Source: Halobellus salinus
GTDB taxonomy: Archaea; Halobacteriota; Halobacteria; Halobacteriales; Haloferacaceae
Direction: 5' to 3'
Assembly (NCBI RefSeq): GCF_014646875.1
Contig: NZ_BMOC01000002.1
Location: forward strand, 62,001-126,000
Length of the DNA: 64,000 nt
Program-made: the position numbers and the translations under genes
Part shown: piece by piece, positions 1-9,137 of the stretch
Layout: every line of letters begins with the position of its first letter
Numbering within the stretch: the first letter of the stretch is position 1
Notes under the pieces: model-generated
Databases searched by the model: none
The model's input: only the letters and a program-made list of their open reading frames with translations
Told to the model about the DNA's origin: nothing

Positions 1-381
1 GTAACGGGCCCGCGCGCCGGGGCCGCCCCATTTTTTCGGTTCGGACTGCCGCACGTCGTTGACGAGCAGCGACCGGTCGAAGTCCATATACGCGTCGCGA
101 AGCTCGGCGTCGTTGAGATACTGCACCAGCCCGCGGGCGATCGCGGTTCGCACGGCGTCGGCCTGGCCGGCGAACCCGCCGCCGGCGACGCTGACGTCGA
201 TGTCGACCTGCGAGCGGAGGTCCTCGCCGGCAATGCGGAACGGTTCCAGCATCTTGAGGCGGGCTGTCTCCGGCTCGAACAGCTCGACCGGCTGGGAGTC
301 GATACGGACGCGACCCTCGCCGTCGCGCACGGTGGCGCGGGCGATGGCCGTCTTCTTCTTCCCCGATGTGTTGGTTACCAT
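1..381 (-). CDS. rps9: 30S ribosomal protein uS9 (3' end beyond window)
   Basis: Small-subunit ribosomal protein uS9. In this family the basic C-terminal tail reaches the P-site tRNA. 127 codons are present from the ATG at 381; the frame is open at base 1, and only the last few residues of the usual archaeal length of about 132 should be missing. The GGPGARARY stretch near the edge is typical of the uS9 C-terminal region. The first codons overlap the uL13 stop by 7 nt, so the two are probably translationally coupled in the rpl18e-rpl13-rps9 order found in archaea. Confidence 0.95.
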   Translation of the reverse strand, partial: MVTNTSGKKKTAIARATVRDGEGRVRIDSQPVELFEPETARLKMLEPFRIAGEDLRSQVDIDVSVAGGGFAGQADAVRTAIARGLVQYLNDAELRDAYMDFDRSLLVNDVRQSEPKKWGGPGARARY

Positions 382-812
382 GTGACGTTCGCACCCAGGT
401 TCTCGGATACCTCTCCGAGCGAGAGGAACTTGATGTTCGAGAGCCGATCCAGCGTGGTTCCCTCGAGGGCCTCGCCGTCCTCGTCAAAGGGGTTGCCGAC
501 GTAGACGCGGACGTTTTCGAAGGCCTCACGACCCCGACCGGTCTTGTACGGGACCATCCCGCGCACCGCGCGCTTGAAGATTCCGTCCGGCCGGGTCGGG
601 TAGTGCGGCCCGCGGTCGGAGCCTTGCTCCGTGCGGGTCCGATATTTGTCCATCACGCTCCCCTCGCGGCCGGTGACGACCGCGTCCTCGGCGTTGATGA
701 TCGCGACCCGCTCGCCGTCGAGGGCGCGCTGTGCGACCTCGCTGGCGACGCGGCCAACAATACAGTTTCGCGCGTCGACGACAACGTCGGCGTCGAACTC
801 GGCGAGGCTCAT
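375..812 (-). CDS. rpl13: 50S ribosomal protein uL13
   Basis: Large-subunit ribosomal protein uL13, 145 residues, the normal archaeal length. The start [16 protein letters not shown], the segment NCIVGRVAS and the central [14 protein letters not shown] are characteristic of the family. Its start overlaps the end of rpl18e by 4 nt and its end overlaps rps9 by 7 nt, which indicates one polycistronic message with coupled translation. Confidence 0.96.
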   Translation of the reverse strand: MSLAEFDADVVVDARNCIVGRVASEVAQRALDGERVAIINAEDAVVTGREGSVMDKYRTRTEQGSDRGPHYPTRPDGIFKRAVRGMVPYKTGRGREAFENVRVYVGNPFDEDGEALEGTTLDRLSNIKFLSLGEVSENLGANVTW

Positions 813-1159
813 CGGATCACTCTCACGTTGCTGCCGCCGGGGTTCTCGGCGACGAGCTCCTCTAACGCCACCGTCTCCCCCACTTGTTCGATCTTGGTTC
901 GAGCGGACGACGAGAAGTCGACCGCCGCGACTGTGACATCCTTCTGCAGCACACCGCTGCCCAGCACCTTGCCGGGCACGACGACGGTCTCCTCCTCGCG
1001 GGCGTACCGTTCGATACGCCCGAGGTTGACCTCCGCGTGGGTGCGCCGTGGCTTCTCGAGCCGGTCCGCGACGTCCTGCCAGACGTTTGCGCCTGACTCG
1101 CGCGACACCGACTTCAGCTCGGCGATGAGACTGTTGAGTCTCGGATTCGTCTTACTCAT
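809..1159 (-). CDS. rpl18e: 50S ribosomal protein eL18
   Basis: Archaeal/eukaryotic-type large-subunit protein eL18, 116 residues from MSKTNPRL. An ATG 9 nt further upstream is in frame (MYIMSK), but the family start matches [12 protein letters not shown], so 1159 is preferred. The motif [13 protein letters not shown] is typical of the family. It is the first protein gene after the tRNA-Leu gene in the same direction and probably shares the ribosomal transcript or starts a sub-operon with uL13 and uS9. Confidence 0.95.
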   Translation of the reverse strand: MSKTNPRLNSLIAELKSVSRESGANVWQDVADRLEKPRRTHAEVNLGRIERYAREEETVVVPGKVLGSGVLQKDVTVAAVDFSSSARTKIEQVGETVALEELVAENPGGSNVRVIR

Positions 1160-1231
1160 AATGTACATCCTGTAAACGTCCGGAGTGCGGGCGTGACGCC
1201 CGTCGCTCTCCCGTACAATCGAGCACAGAAG

Positions 1232-1316
1232 TGCAGGGAGCAGGATTTGAACCTGCGGACCCCTATGGGACAGCGCCCTGAACGCTGCGCCGTTGACCTG
1301 ACTTGGCTATCCCTGC
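1232..1316 (-). tRNA. tRNA-Leu (CAG anticodon)
   Basis: Folds as a class II tRNA of 85 nt on the minus strand. The acceptor GCAGGGA pairs with TCCCTGC, the discriminator is A, there is a long variable arm, and the T-arm carries GGTTCAAATCC. The anticodon loop TTCAGGG gives CAG (Leu). CCA is not encoded. It lies between rpoD and rpl18e in the same orientation, so it may be processed from the operon transcript. Confidence 0.95.
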
Positions 1317-1474
1317 TCGCACTCCGTGCTATTGCGTGGCCCTTCAAACTCCTTTCGGTCTGGCAACGCCCGCGGATCGACGCCCCGAACGCGGGAGCGG
1401 CGGCACAGCTTGCTGCCGGTCGCGGCGGGGCGGAGCGCGGGCGTCGGGGTGGGAGTGAAGGGACAGTCATTGTG

Positions 1475-2260
1475 CTATATCGCGACTTTCGATTCGAGTT
1501 CGGCTGCGCGGTCGCCCAGCGTTTCGGCGGCGCGGAGCACCAGTTCCTCGACGCTGAACGAGCCGTCGGTCTCGACGTGGAAGACGAACGCGTCCGGCAC
1601 GTCGTGGACCTCGACCTCCTTGCCCGGATACCGGTTCGTGAGGTCGTTGTCGAACGCGTCCGTGGCGACGAGGTCGCCGTCCGTTGCGTCGGCGTCGGCG
1701 TCGGCGTGTTCGGCCGCCGCCTCCTCGATCACGCCGCGGAGGATGTTCGGCTCCTGTTCTTCGAACTCCCCGGCGTCACCGGCGACCTCAACCCGCTGGA
1801 GGTGGCGGTAACCGACCGACACGCCGCCTTGGTGTTTGGCGTGGGACTTCCCTGAATCGAGCACTGCGTCGGCTTCGAACTCGAGGTGCTGGCCGTCTTT
1901 GAGCTCGATGATCGGGATGTTCTCGTCGGCGGGTTGAACCATCGCATCCGCGGACTCGAGGTCTCCGGAGTAGGCGGTCGCCGGCCCCTCGACATCCAAC
2001 GCGAGGGTGACGACGTCACCCTCCTCGAAGTCGCCGATCGGGGTGGAAAGCGGGACCAACCCAAGCCGGAGCCCGATCATCTCGTCGAACATCACCGAGG
2101 AGTTCTCGACGAACCGGACGGTGTCGATGCTGAACGTCGGCACGTCCGCGACCATCGCCCGGCGGATACCGTTGGCGACGGCGGGCGATACGCCCCGAAC
2201 CAGGAACCTTGCCGACCGTTCGCCGGGTTCGATGAACTCGACCTCGAAGTCGTTCGTCAT
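1475..2260 (-). CDS. rpoD: DNA-directed RNA polymerase subunit D (Rpo3)
   Basis: Archaeal RNA polymerase subunit D, the counterpart of the bacterial alpha N-terminal domain and eukaryotic RPB3, which nucleates polymerase assembly with subunit L. 261 residues from [11 protein letters not shown]; the frame stays open further upstream, but this ATG sits between the rps11 stop and the conserved start. [19 protein letters not shown] is the alpha-like dimerisation motif. There is no cysteine at all, so the Fe-S cluster seen in subunit D of some other archaea cannot be present. A strongly acidic A/D/E insertion near residues 195-215 is a halophile trait. Confidence 0.96.
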   Translation of the reverse strand: MTNDFEVEFIEPGERSARFLVRGVSPAVANGIRRAMVADVPTFSIDTVRFVENSSVMFDEMIGLRLGLVPLSTPIGDFEEGDVVTLALDVEGPATAYSGDLESADAMVQPADENIPIIELKDGQHLEFEADAVLDSGKSHAKHQGGVSVGYRHLQRVEVAGDAGEFEEQEPNILRGVIEEAAAEHADADADATDGDLVATDAFDNDLTNRYPGKEVEVHDVPDAFVFHVETDGSFSVEELVLRAAETLGDRAAELESKVAI

Positions 2261-2270
2261 GTGGAACTCC

Positions 2271-2666
2271 TCACAGTCGGCGGTTCTTCGGTGCGCGCGT
2301 CCCGTCGTGCGGGATCGGTGTGACGTCCTCGATGCGGCCGATCTCGAGTCCGGCGCGGGCCAGCGCACGGATCGTCGCTTGCGCGCCCGGACCGGGGCTT
2401 TTGATGTCGTTGCCGCCGGGGCCGCGAACGCGGACGTGCAATCCTTTGATGCCCGCGGCTTTGATCTCTTCTGCGACCGACTCCGCCATCTGCATCGCGG
2501 CGTACGGCGACGCCTCGTCGCGGTTCTGCTTCACCACGGCGCCGCCCGAGGACTTCACGATGGTCTCGGCGCCCGTCAGGTCGGTGACCGTGATGAGGGT
2601 GTTGTTGAACGATGCGTGCACGTGGGCGATGCCCCACTTGTCCCTGGAAGTCTCCGATTCGCTCAT
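2271..2666 (-). CDS. rps11: 30S ribosomal protein uS11
   Basis: Small-subunit platform protein uS11, 131 residues. The start [20 protein letters not shown] followed by [12 protein letters not shown], and the C-terminal [16 protein letters not shown], are highly conserved. Its ATG overlaps the last base of the rps4 stop, giving tight coupling in the archaeal rps13-rps4-rps11-rpoD order. Confidence 0.97.
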   Translation of the reverse strand: MSESETSRDKWGIAHVHASFNNTLITVTDLTGAETIVKSSGGAVVKQNRDEASPYAAMQMAESVAEEIKAAGIKGLHVRVRGPGGNDIKSPGPGAQATIRALARAGLEIGRIEDVTPIPHDGTRAPKNRRL

Positions 2667-3193
2667 TACTCTTGTCCCTCCGCGCGCTCGGGGTGAAGAT
2701 CGTCCGAAAGCGGGCTGGTCCCGTCGAACTCGATCGCGTCCGCCTCTGCGACCTCGACCATCTTCGATGGCCGCGTGACGCGGGCGCCGTCGACGGTGAC
2801 GTGGCCGTGGACCACGAACTGGCGCGCCTGTTCGGGCGTGCTCGCCAGCCCGGTCCGGTAGACGACGGTCTGGAGCCGGCGCTCCAGGATGTCGGTCACG
2901 TCGAGCCCGAGGACGCGACTGATGTCGTTGCCCTCCGAGAGGATCCCGTAGCGGCGGAGCCGGGCGAGGAACTCCTCGCCAGCCGCCTCCGCGACCTCTA
3001 GGTCACCTTGGGCCTCGCCAATAAGCCGGCGGGCCTCCCGCCGGTAGTTCCGGAGCTCCGACTGTGCGCGCCACAGCTCCTCTTTGTTCTTCAGTCCGTA
3101 GCGGCCGAGCATGTCCCCCTCCTGGGCGATCCGCTCGCCCTGGTAGGGGTGGTTTGGCGTCTCGTACCGCTTTGTGTTGTTTCCGGTCGCCAT
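2666..3193 (-). CDS. rps4: 30S ribosomal protein uS4
   Basis: 16S rRNA-binding assembly protein uS4, 175 residues. It begins [20 protein letters not shown], as archaeal uS4 does. The S4 RNA-binding domain lies near residues 105-165 ([20 protein letters not shown], then [12 protein letters not shown]). Only 3 nt separate it from rps13 upstream, and its stop overlaps the rps11 start. Confidence 0.97.
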   Translation of the reverse strand: MATGNNTKRYETPNHPYQGERIAQEGDMLGRYGLKNKEELWRAQSELRNYRREARRLIGEAQGDLEVAEAAGEEFLARLRRYGILSEGNDISRVLGLDVTDILERRLQTVVYRTGLASTPEQARQFVVHGHVTVDGARVTRPSKMVEVAEADAIEFDGTSPLSDDLHPERAEGQE

Positions 3194-3196
3194 CGG

Positions 3197-3724
3197 TTAT
3201 TCGTCCTCGTCCTCGGCGGCGGCCTCCTCGGCCGCCTCCTCTTTGATCGCCTCGACGTTGACGCCGATTGTCCCTTCGGTCCGGCCGGTGGATTTCGTTC
3301 GCTGACCGCGGACCTTCTGGCCGCGCTTGTGACGCACGCCCTTGTAGGAGTCAATCATCTTCATGCGGTTGATGTCGTGGCGCCGCTTCTCCTCCAAGTC
3401 CGATCCCGTCTTGTGGCTGGTCTCGCCGGAGAAGAAGTCGTTCCGCCGGTTGGCCATCCACTCGGGGATGTGGTCTTCGAGGTTCTCGACGGCGTCGACG
3501 ACCGCGTCGATCTCGTCGTCGTCGAGCAAGCCGAACGTCGCCTGCCGGTCAACGGCGGCGGCGTCGGTAACGATGCGCGCCGTGCGCTTGCCGATTCCTT
3601 TCATCTCTCTGAGACTCCGCTCGACGCTTTTTGTCCCGTCGAGATCGGTGGTTCCGATCCTGACGAAATACCGGAGGTCATCGTCCTCCTCGTCGGCGGC
3701 GTCCTGTGGTTCTTCTGCACTCAT
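3197..3724 (-). CDS. rps13: 30S ribosomal protein uS13
   Basis: Small-subunit head protein uS13, 175 residues from MSAEEPQDAADEEDD. An in-frame ATG upstream at 3796 lies inside the tRNA-Ser gene and is rejected. Conserved parts include FVRIGTTDLDG, GIGKRTARIV near residue 45 and the tail SYKGVRHKRGQKVRGQRTKS. An acidic Ala/Glu tail of about 20 residues follows, a common halophilic extension. It is the first gene of the rps13-rps4-rps11-rpoD operon. Confidence 0.96.
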   Translation of the reverse strand: MSAEEPQDAADEEDDDLRYFVRIGTTDLDGTKSVERSLREMKGIGKRTARIVTDAAAVDRQATFGLLDDDEIDAVVDAVENLEDHIPEWMANRRNDFFSGETSHKTGSDLEEKRRHDINRMKMIDSYKGVRHKRGQKVRGQRTKSTGRTEGTIGVNVEAIKEEAAEEAAAEDEDE

Positions 3725-3744
3725 AGCTTTTGGATGTCCGGTGA

Positions 3745-3830
3745 CGTTGCGGCGGGGATTCGAACCCCGGAGGCGTGAACGCCACAGAGTTAGCAACCCT
3801 GCGCCTTGGGCCAGGCTTGGCTACCGCAAC
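3745..3830 (-). tRNA. tRNA-Ser (GCU anticodon)
   Basis: Class II tRNA of 86 nt on the minus strand. The acceptor GTTGCGG pairs with CCGCAAC, and the discriminator is G as expected for serine. The anticodon loop TTGCTAA reads GCT. It has a long variable arm, and the T-loop region is GGTTCGAATCC. It lies 20 bp upstream of rps13 in the same direction and is probably co-transcribed with the ribosomal operon. Confidence 0.95.
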
Positions 3831-3911
3831 GCGCGGTCTCGCACTGTCGCCCTTGCGGACTCGGGAGTCGATCTCCCTGCAACGTATTGCAGTCGGAACA
3901 AACCGTGTACG

Positions 3912-3921
3912 CTACTTAAGC
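3912..3921 (-). promoter_or_regulatory. TATA-like box for the tRNA-Ser/rps13 operon
   Basis: The minus strand reads GCTTAAGT here, a haloarchaeal TATA-like hexamer in a short AT-richer patch about 85 bp upstream of the mature tRNA-Ser 5' end. No better candidate lies between the tRNA and the divergent thioredoxin gene. Confidence 0.45.
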
Positions 3922-4054
3922 GTCACGATAGTGTGAGCGGGCGTGCGGCGTGTTCGCAGGGCCTGTGCGTTCGTCTCACACGCAACTCCGGTGTGACCGT
4001 CGCCGACAGCGGGACCGAACTCCGGTGGTGCGCGCGGCCGAACCGACCGCCGGC

Positions 4055-4063
4055 AGTATATGG
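4055..4063 (+). promoter_or_regulatory. TATA box of the thioredoxin-like gene
   Basis: AGTATATGG lies about 28 nt before the ATG at 4087. This is the spacing expected if transcription starts at or next to the start codon, as in most haloarchaeal leaderless mRNAs. Confidence 0.6.
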
Positions 4064-4086
4064 GTCGGGGTCCCCAACACTATCGT

Positions 4087-4467
4087 ATGAGCACAGATTT
4101 CCCGACGGAGTCGCCGCAACGTCCTGTCGGCCTCGACTCCGAAGCCGACCTCGACCGCTTCCTCGACGCCCACGACCGGGTACTCGTGGATTTCTACACT
4201 GACGGATGTTCGCTGTGTGCTGCGGTTGAGCCGGTCGTCGGCAACGTTGCCCGCGCACACGAGGACCTCGCGGTCGCGACCATCAACCCGCGGACGGATC
4301 CGCCACTGATCGAACGGTTCGCCATCACCAGCGTCCCGACGCTCGTGCTCTTCGAGGACGGCGCGGTCGTGGGTCGGCTGGCCGACGGGTTCCAGGGCGG
4401 GGATGCGATCGACGCGTTCCTCACGGAGACGGAGGACAACGAAGCCGGGCAGCCGGTCCGGGCGTAG
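4087..4467 (+). CDS. Thioredoxin-like protein
   Basis: Thioredoxin-fold protein of 126 residues, probably a cytoplasmic dithiol-disulfide reductase. The redox motif is CSLC (YTDGCSLCAAVEP) near residues 40-45 instead of the classical CGPC. The cis-proline region TSVPTLVLFEDG is intact near residue 88. The ATG at 4087 is supported by a TATA box at 4055. It is transcribed away from the ribosomal operon and converges on hutU. Family membership is clear; its partners are not. Confidence 0.88.
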   Translation: MSTDFPTESPQRPVGLDSEADLDRFLDAHDRVLVDFYTDGCSLCAAVEPVVGNVARAHEDLAVATINPRTDPPLIERFAITSVPTLVLFEDGAVVGRLADGFQGGDAIDAFLTETEDNEAGQPVRA

Positions 4468-4505
4468 GGCCGCCGAGCCCACGGCACGGGACCGGCGCAC
4501 GCCTG

Positions 4506-6245
4506 TCAGGACCGGTCCCGCATCGGGACCGCCACGTCGGACTGCTCGGCCTCGTCGATGGCGTCGTCGTAGCCGGCGTCGGCGTGACGAACCACCCCCA
4601 TCCCGGGGTCGGTGGTGTACACCCGCTTTGCGGTCTCGGCGGCGCGGTCGGTGCCGTCGAGCACGACGTGGTTGTTCGTGTGCAGGGAGTTTCCGATCCC
4701 GACGCCGCCGCCGTCGTGGACGGAGACGATGTCGGCGCCGGCCGCACAGTTCAGAAGCGCGTTCAGGATCGGCCAGTCTGCGACCGCGTCGGTGCCGTCC
4801 TTCATGGCCTCGGTCTCGCGGTTCGGGCTGGCGACGCTGCCCGCGTCGAGATGGTCCCGCGTCACGACCACCGGCGCGTCGATCTCGCCCTCCGCAACGA
4901 GTCGGTTGATCCGGAGCGCAAACCGTGCACGCTCCGTCAGCCCGTCGTCGTCGGTCTCGTAGCCCAGCCAACATACCCGCGAGGGGAGCCCCTGGAACTG
5001 GATCTGCTCCTGTGCCAGGTCGATCCACCGCAGCAACGCGTCCTTCTCAGGGAACAGTTCCCGGATCGCCTCGTCGGTCCGGTGGATGTCATCGGGGTTG
5101 CCGGAGAGCGCCGCCCACCGGAACGGCCCCTTGCCGCGGCAGAACAGCGGCCGGACGTACGCGGGGACGAACCCGGGGAAGTCGAACGCGTCGTCGCGGT
5201 CACAGTGTTCCTTGACCTGGCCGCGGAGGTTGTTACCGTATTCGAACGCGGTCGCGCCCCGCTGCTGGTGTTCGAGGATCGCGTCGACGTGGCGCTCCAT
5301 CGTGTCGATGCTCACTTCCCTGTACGTTTCGGGGGCCGACTCCCGGAGCGCGTCGGCCTCCGCGACTGTGTACCCGCTGGGGTAGTACCCCTCGAGTTCG
5401 TCGTGGGAACTCGTCTGGTCGGTGATGACGTCGGGGACGAAGTCGCGGTCGAGCATCGCTTCCAGCATGTCCGCGGTGTTCACCGGGACGCCGACGGAGT
5501 ACCGTTCCCCGCGCTCGGCCGCGGCTTCGGCCCGCTCGATCGCCTCCCCCAGATCCGCGACCTTCTCCTGGCAGTAGCCCGTCTCGATCCGGCGGTCGAT
5601 CCGCGCCTCGTCGACCTCGGCCGCGATGCAGACACCGTGGTTCATGGTGACCGCAAGGGGCTGGGCGCCGCCCATCCCGCCGAGTCCGCCGGTGACGACG
5701 ATCCGCCCTTCGAGGTCGCCGTCGTACTCCTGGCGGGCGAGTTCCGCGAGCGTCTCGTAGGTCCCCTGGATGATGCCCTGGGTCCCGATGTACGCCCACG
5801 ACCCCGCGGTCATCTGGCCGTACATGATCTTCCCCTCGGCTTCGAGTTCGTGGAAGTGCTCCCAGGTGTCCCAGTTGCCGACGAGGTTGGAGTTGGCGAT
5901 CAGGACCCGCGGCGCCCGCTCGCGGGTGGTGAACCGGCCGACGGGCTTGCCGCTCTGGATCAAAAGCGTCTCGTCGTCGCCCAGATCGCGGAGCTCCGAC
6001 ATAATCGCGTCGTAGGCGTCCCACGACCGCGCGGCCCGCCCCGTCCCGCCGTAGACGACGAGGTCCTCGGGATCCTCGCCGACCTCGGGGTCGAGGTTGT
6101 TGTTCAGCATCCGGAGCGCGGCCTCCTGGCGCCACCCCTCGCACTCGATGTCGGTCCCGGTCGGCGCGCCCTGGTAGTCGTACCACTGGTCGCTGGGTTC
6201 GCCGATGTGGTCGGTCTCGTCGTCGAACTCCTGTGTGCCAGCCAT
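4506..6245 (-). CDS. hutU: Urocanate hydratase
   Basis: Urocanate hydratase, the second step of histidine degradation (urocanate to imidazolonepropionate), NAD+-dependent. 579 residues, a normal length. Clear family blocks are [19 protein letters not shown] near the start, [25 protein letters not shown] (NAD-binding region) and [19 protein letters not shown]. The start at 6245 gives [10 protein letters not shown]; an in-frame ATG at 6272 lies closer to the expected transcription start from the TATA box at 6301 and is a fair alternative. hutH, hutI and hutG are not adjacent. The gene upstream in the same direction encodes a Gate-type membrane protein. Confidence 0.95.
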   Translation of the reverse strand: MAGTQEFDDETDHIGEPSDQWYDYQGAPTGTDIECEGWRQEAALRMLNNNLDPEVGEDPEDLVVYGGTGRAARSWDAYDAIMSELRDLGDDETLLIQSGKPVGRFTTRERAPRVLIANSNLVGNWDTWEHFHELEAEGKIMYGQMTAGSWAYIGTQGIIQGTYETLAELARQEYDGDLEGRIVVTGGLGGMGGAQPLAVTMNHGVCIAAEVDEARIDRRIETGYCQEKVADLGEAIERAEAAAERGERYSVGVPVNTADMLEAMLDRDFVPDVITDQTSSHDELEGYYPSGYTVAEADALRESAPETYREVSIDTMERHVDAILEHQQRGATAFEYGNNLRGQVKEHCDRDDAFDFPGFVPAYVRPLFCRGKGPFRWAALSGNPDDIHRTDEAIRELFPEKDALLRWIDLAQEQIQFQGLPSRVCWLGYETDDDGLTERARFALRINRLVAEGEIDAPVVVTRDHLDAGSVASPNRETEAMKDGTDAVADWPILNALLNCAAGADIVSVHDGGGVGIGNSLHTNNHVVLDGTDRAAETAKRVYTTDPGMGVVRHADAGYDDAIDEAEQSDVAVPMRDRS

Positions 6246-6300
6246 ACGGGTGGATATGCGACCGAGACGCATTACCCACTTACCCTCCACTCGGAGGACT

Positions 6301-6312
6301 GTTTAAATAATA
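6301..6312 (-). promoter_or_regulatory. TATA box of hutU
   Basis: On the minus strand this reads TATTATTTAAAC, an AT-rich island in otherwise GC-rich DNA, 56-67 nt upstream of the annotated hutU ATG and about 30 nt upstream of the alternative ATG at 6272. It shows that hutU can be transcribed separately from the membrane-protein gene upstream. Confidence 0.6.
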
Positions 6313-6374
6313 CACACGAATCGGTCGGCGGGCGGCGGGCCGGCCTCCGGACCGTCGGTGATCGACTGCCCGGA

Positions 6375-7805
6375 CTACAGCAGTCCCATCCCGACCACGA
6401 GGTGGGTGATCCCCGCGATCAGCGGCACCAGGATGACCGTCCGCATCACGAACAGCGCGACCAGGTCGCGGAACCGGATCGGGACGTCGGAGAACATATC
6501 CATCGCCATCGGCCCGACAGCCGAGAAGAAGATGAGCTGCGACACCGCGAGCACCGCAATGAAGAACCGGGCCATCGGCTCCGCCTCCACGACCAGCAGC
6601 ACGGGGACGTACATCTCGGTGATGCCGACGATGGTCGCGGGCGCCACGACCTCCGGGTTCGGGATGCCGAGCGCGCTGACGACCGGGACCAACGGTGCGC
6701 CCAGGATGTCGAAGGTGGGTGTGTTCGCCGACAGCAGCGTCGCCGCCAGCCCGACCGCCAGGATGGTGCCCAGGATCAGGCTGGTCAGTTTGAGGCCGTC
6801 GACGAACCCGCGCTTGGCCGCGCCGAGGAACGTCTCGCCCTCGGCGGCCTTCTCGACAGCCTCGCTGACCGCGAACCGGAAGTACTCGCCGGGTGACCCG
6901 CGGAACGGGATCTCCGGGTCGGGCTTGGCGATGTACTCGTCGGGCATCGTGCTGATCGGCGGGAGCCGGACCAGGATGGCCGCCGTGATCACGACACAGA
7001 CGAAGTACGCGCCGAAGATGACCGGGAACAGGTCGAGCATCTCCACGGTGGCAGCGACGACGCCGACGAACCCGATGCTCACCGTGGAGAAACACGTTGC
7101 GATGGTGAACACCTCCCGTTTGTTGTAGCCGCCGATCTCGAAGACGTTCCGTGTGACGTAGAACCCCACGCTGTAGGAGCCGACCCACGACGCGAGGCTG
7201 TCGAGCGCCGCCCGCCCGGGGAGTTTGAACAGCGGTTTCATCACCGGCCGCGCGAGCGTGCCGACGAACTCCAGTCCGCCGAGTTCGACGAAGATGGTGA
7301 TGAAGATCGCGCCGATCGGGATGATGACGCCGACGCTGTAGATCAAGGTACCCCACATAAATCCGCCGGTGCTGGGCGTGTGCAACAGCCCCGGCCCGAG
7401 TTTGAAGAACATAATCGGCGCCAACACCGCGCCGGCGATCCGGAGCGCCCAGAACAGGCCCGAACTCTCGAAGTACGACAGGTCGTAGCCGAACGAGACT
7501 ATGTCCCGGTCGTCGAGTTCGGCGAGCGTCGTCAGGACGCCGCCCGCGACGATGATCGCGAGGGAGTAGACCCCAACCGCGTCGGGGAACGTCTCCGTGA
7601 CCTGCGAGACCACGATGTCGAACGGCACCGTGACCTCCCCCTGCCAGGGGATCGGCAGGAGGAAGAAGAACGCTCCGATCGCGAACGCGGCCGCGAACTT
7701 CGCGACCGCCCCCGATTCGAACTCGTTGAGGTCGATGTCGGTGATACGTCTGGGCGATGGATCACTGTCGAGCGTGTAGACGCTGTCTTTCTGCTCCGTT
7801 GCCAT
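6375..7805 (-). CDS. YjiH-type nucleoside-recognition (Gate) membrane protein
   Basis: Polytopic membrane protein of 476 residues with about ten hydrophobic segments. Two related blocks (around LGPGLLHTPSTGGFMWGTLI and the later ATLLSANTPTFDILGAPLVP) fit the paired Gate / nucleoside-recognition architecture of YjiH-type proteins. The substrate is not known from sequence. Its place 129 bp upstream of hutU on the same strand makes a histidine or urocanate transport role possible, but that is inference from context. A perfect inverted repeat (7815-7833) lies just upstream of the ATG. Confidence 0.8.
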   Translation of the reverse strand: MATEQKDSVYTLDSDPSPRRITDIDLNEFESGAVAKFAAAFAIGAFFFLLPIPWQGEVTVPFDIVVSQVTETFPDAVGVYSLAIIVAGGVLTTLAELDDRDIVSFGYDLSYFESSGLFWALRIAGAVLAPIMFFKLGPGLLHTPSTGGFMWGTLIYSVGVIIPIGAIFITIFVELGGLEFVGTLARPVMKPLFKLPGRAALDSLASWVGSYSVGFYVTRNVFEIGGYNKREVFTIATCFSTVSIGFVGVVAATVEMLDLFPVIFGAYFVCVVITAAILVRLPPISTMPDEYIAKPDPEIPFRGSPGEYFRFAVSEAVEKAAEGETFLGAAKRGFVDGLKLTSLILGTILAVGLAATLLSANTPTFDILGAPLVPVVSALGIPNPEVVAPATIVGITEMYVPVLLVVEAEPMARFFIAVLAVSQLIFFSAVGPMAMDMFSDVPIRFRDLVALFVMRTVILVPLIAGITHLVVGMGLL

Positions 7806-7814
7806 ACACCACGG

Positions 7815-7833
7815 TATGTGGACTATTCACATA
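7815..7833. promoter_or_regulatory. Inverted repeat upstream of the Gate-protein gene
   Basis: TATGTG and CACATA form a perfect 6+6 inverted repeat around a 7-nt spacer, 10 bp upstream of the ATG at 7805. Its position over the transcription start suggests a regulator site. No regulator gene is adjacent. Confidence 0.4.
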
Positions 7834-7953
7834 GTAAGAACTGCCGCCGATCGGAGGGGGGTTTAAACTTAGTGGCCGCGTTCCAGGAGCGACCGGAACG
7901 TGACGCGGCGGAGCAGCGAGCGGAGGTGCGTGTGACCTGCGTCGCAGCCGCGT

Positions 7954-8958
7954 TCAGTCTGACGTTGCGACCGGCGCGTCGATGTACTTGTCGTTGACGA
8001 CCCACTCGCCCTCCTCTTTGATCATATACTCGCCGTAGTACGGCACCCGGTTCGCGACGGTCTCCTCGAACGTCTCGCGGATCTCATCGCGGGTCATGTC
8101 GCCCATCGACCGCAGGTCGTCGTTGCGGTTGAGACACCCCTTCAGGTACCCCTCGTGGGTAACCCGGACCCGGTGGCAGTTCGCACAGAAGTTGGGGTTC
8201 TCGACGGGGTCGACGATCTCGACCATGCCGGCGTCGGACCCGTCGTCGGCCCCTGGGTCACCCCCGACGTAGTACCGGCGGCGGTTGTGCATCTCGCGGG
8301 TCTCGACGTGGTCGGCCTTTCCCTCGAGCCAGTCGTGGACCCGCCCGATGTCGATGTTCCACTCCGGCCGGCCGGTGAGTTCGGGCATGTACTCGATGAG
8401 TTGGAGTTGGAGTCCGGGGTTTTCGGCAACGTGGTCGACCATCCCCTCAACGTAGCCCGCAGTGTGTTCGAAGACGACCATGTTCAGTTTCACCGGGGCG
8501 AGTCCGGCGTCCAAGGCGGCTTGGACGCCATCGATGACCTTCTCGTAGGCGCCGGACTTGGTGATCTCCGCGAACGCGTCGGGGTCGATCGCGTCCTGGG
8601 AGACGTTCACCCGTTCGAGGCCGGCCTCCTTCAGATCCTCCGCACGCCCGGGCAGGAACGTCCCGTTCGTCGTCATCGACGCCTCCATTCCGTCGGGGAC
8701 ACGCCGGATGATCTCCTCCAGATCACCTCTGAGCATGGGCTCCCCGCCGGTGAACTTCACCTTCTCCACCCCGTACTCGGCGACGACCTCCAGAAAGCGG
8801 ACCACCTCGTCGGCGGTCATCTCGTCGTCCTGCGGATCCATCGGGCCGCGGGTGTCGCCGAGTCCCTCGTTGTGGCAGTAGACGCAGTTGAAGTTACACC
8901 GGTCGGTCAACGAGACCCGAACGCCGGACACTTCTCGGCCGAAATCGTCTTCGAGCAT
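7954..8958 (-). CDS. moaA: GTP 3',8-cyclase MoaA
   Basis: Radical-SAM enzyme of molybdenum cofactor biosynthesis that converts GTP to the cyclic precursor used by MoaC. 334 residues. The N-terminal SAM cluster is C21-x3-C25-x2-C28 (CNFNCVYC) and the SAM-binding GGEP follows (KFTGGEPML). The second Fe-S cluster is visible near the C-terminus as FCANCHR...GCL. The frame is open further upstream, but the ATG at 8958 is 25 nt downstream of a TATA box, so the short form is chosen. Divergent from the Mrp gene. Confidence 0.95.
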   Translation of the reverse strand: MLEDDFGREVSGVRVSLTDRCNFNCVYCHNEGLGDTRGPMDPQDDEMTADEVVRFLEVVAEYGVEKVKFTGGEPMLRGDLEEIIRRVPDGMEASMTTNGTFLPGRAEDLKEAGLERVNVSQDAIDPDAFAEITKSGAYEKVIDGVQAALDAGLAPVKLNMVVFEHTAGYVEGMVDHVAENPGLQLQLIEYMPELTGRPEWNIDIGRVHDWLEGKADHVETREMHNRRRYYVGGDPGADDGSDAGMVEIVDPVENPNFCANCHRVRVTHEGYLKGCLNRNDDLRSMGDMTRDEIRETFEETVANRVPYYGEYMIKEEGEWVVNDKYIDAPVATSD

Positions 8959-8980
8959 TACGCGATGATTCTCCCCGACG

Positions 8981-8990
8981 GATATAAATT
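8981..8990 (-). promoter_or_regulatory. TATA box of moaA
   Basis: The minus strand reads AATTTATATC, ending about 23 nt before the moaA ATG at 8958. This is the spacing of a leaderless transcript and rules out the longer N-terminal reading. Confidence 0.7.
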
Positions 8991-9137
8991 CGGTGTCGCT
9001 AGGCGGGAGTTCGTAACCGAACAAAGTTACACAATTCGGGAATGTCGGGGCAAAGATACCGGTACCGTTCAAGCACGTCGCGGGGGGTCGTGGTCCCGTT
9101 CAAAACCCTTATCGCCCGCTCGCGTCCACTCGGAGGT

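Noticed and set aside
4584-6896. 770-codon open frame on the plus strand
   Set aside because: It is antisense to hutU and part of its neighbour; proline/arginine/valine-rich composition is typical of a GC-rich shadow frame.
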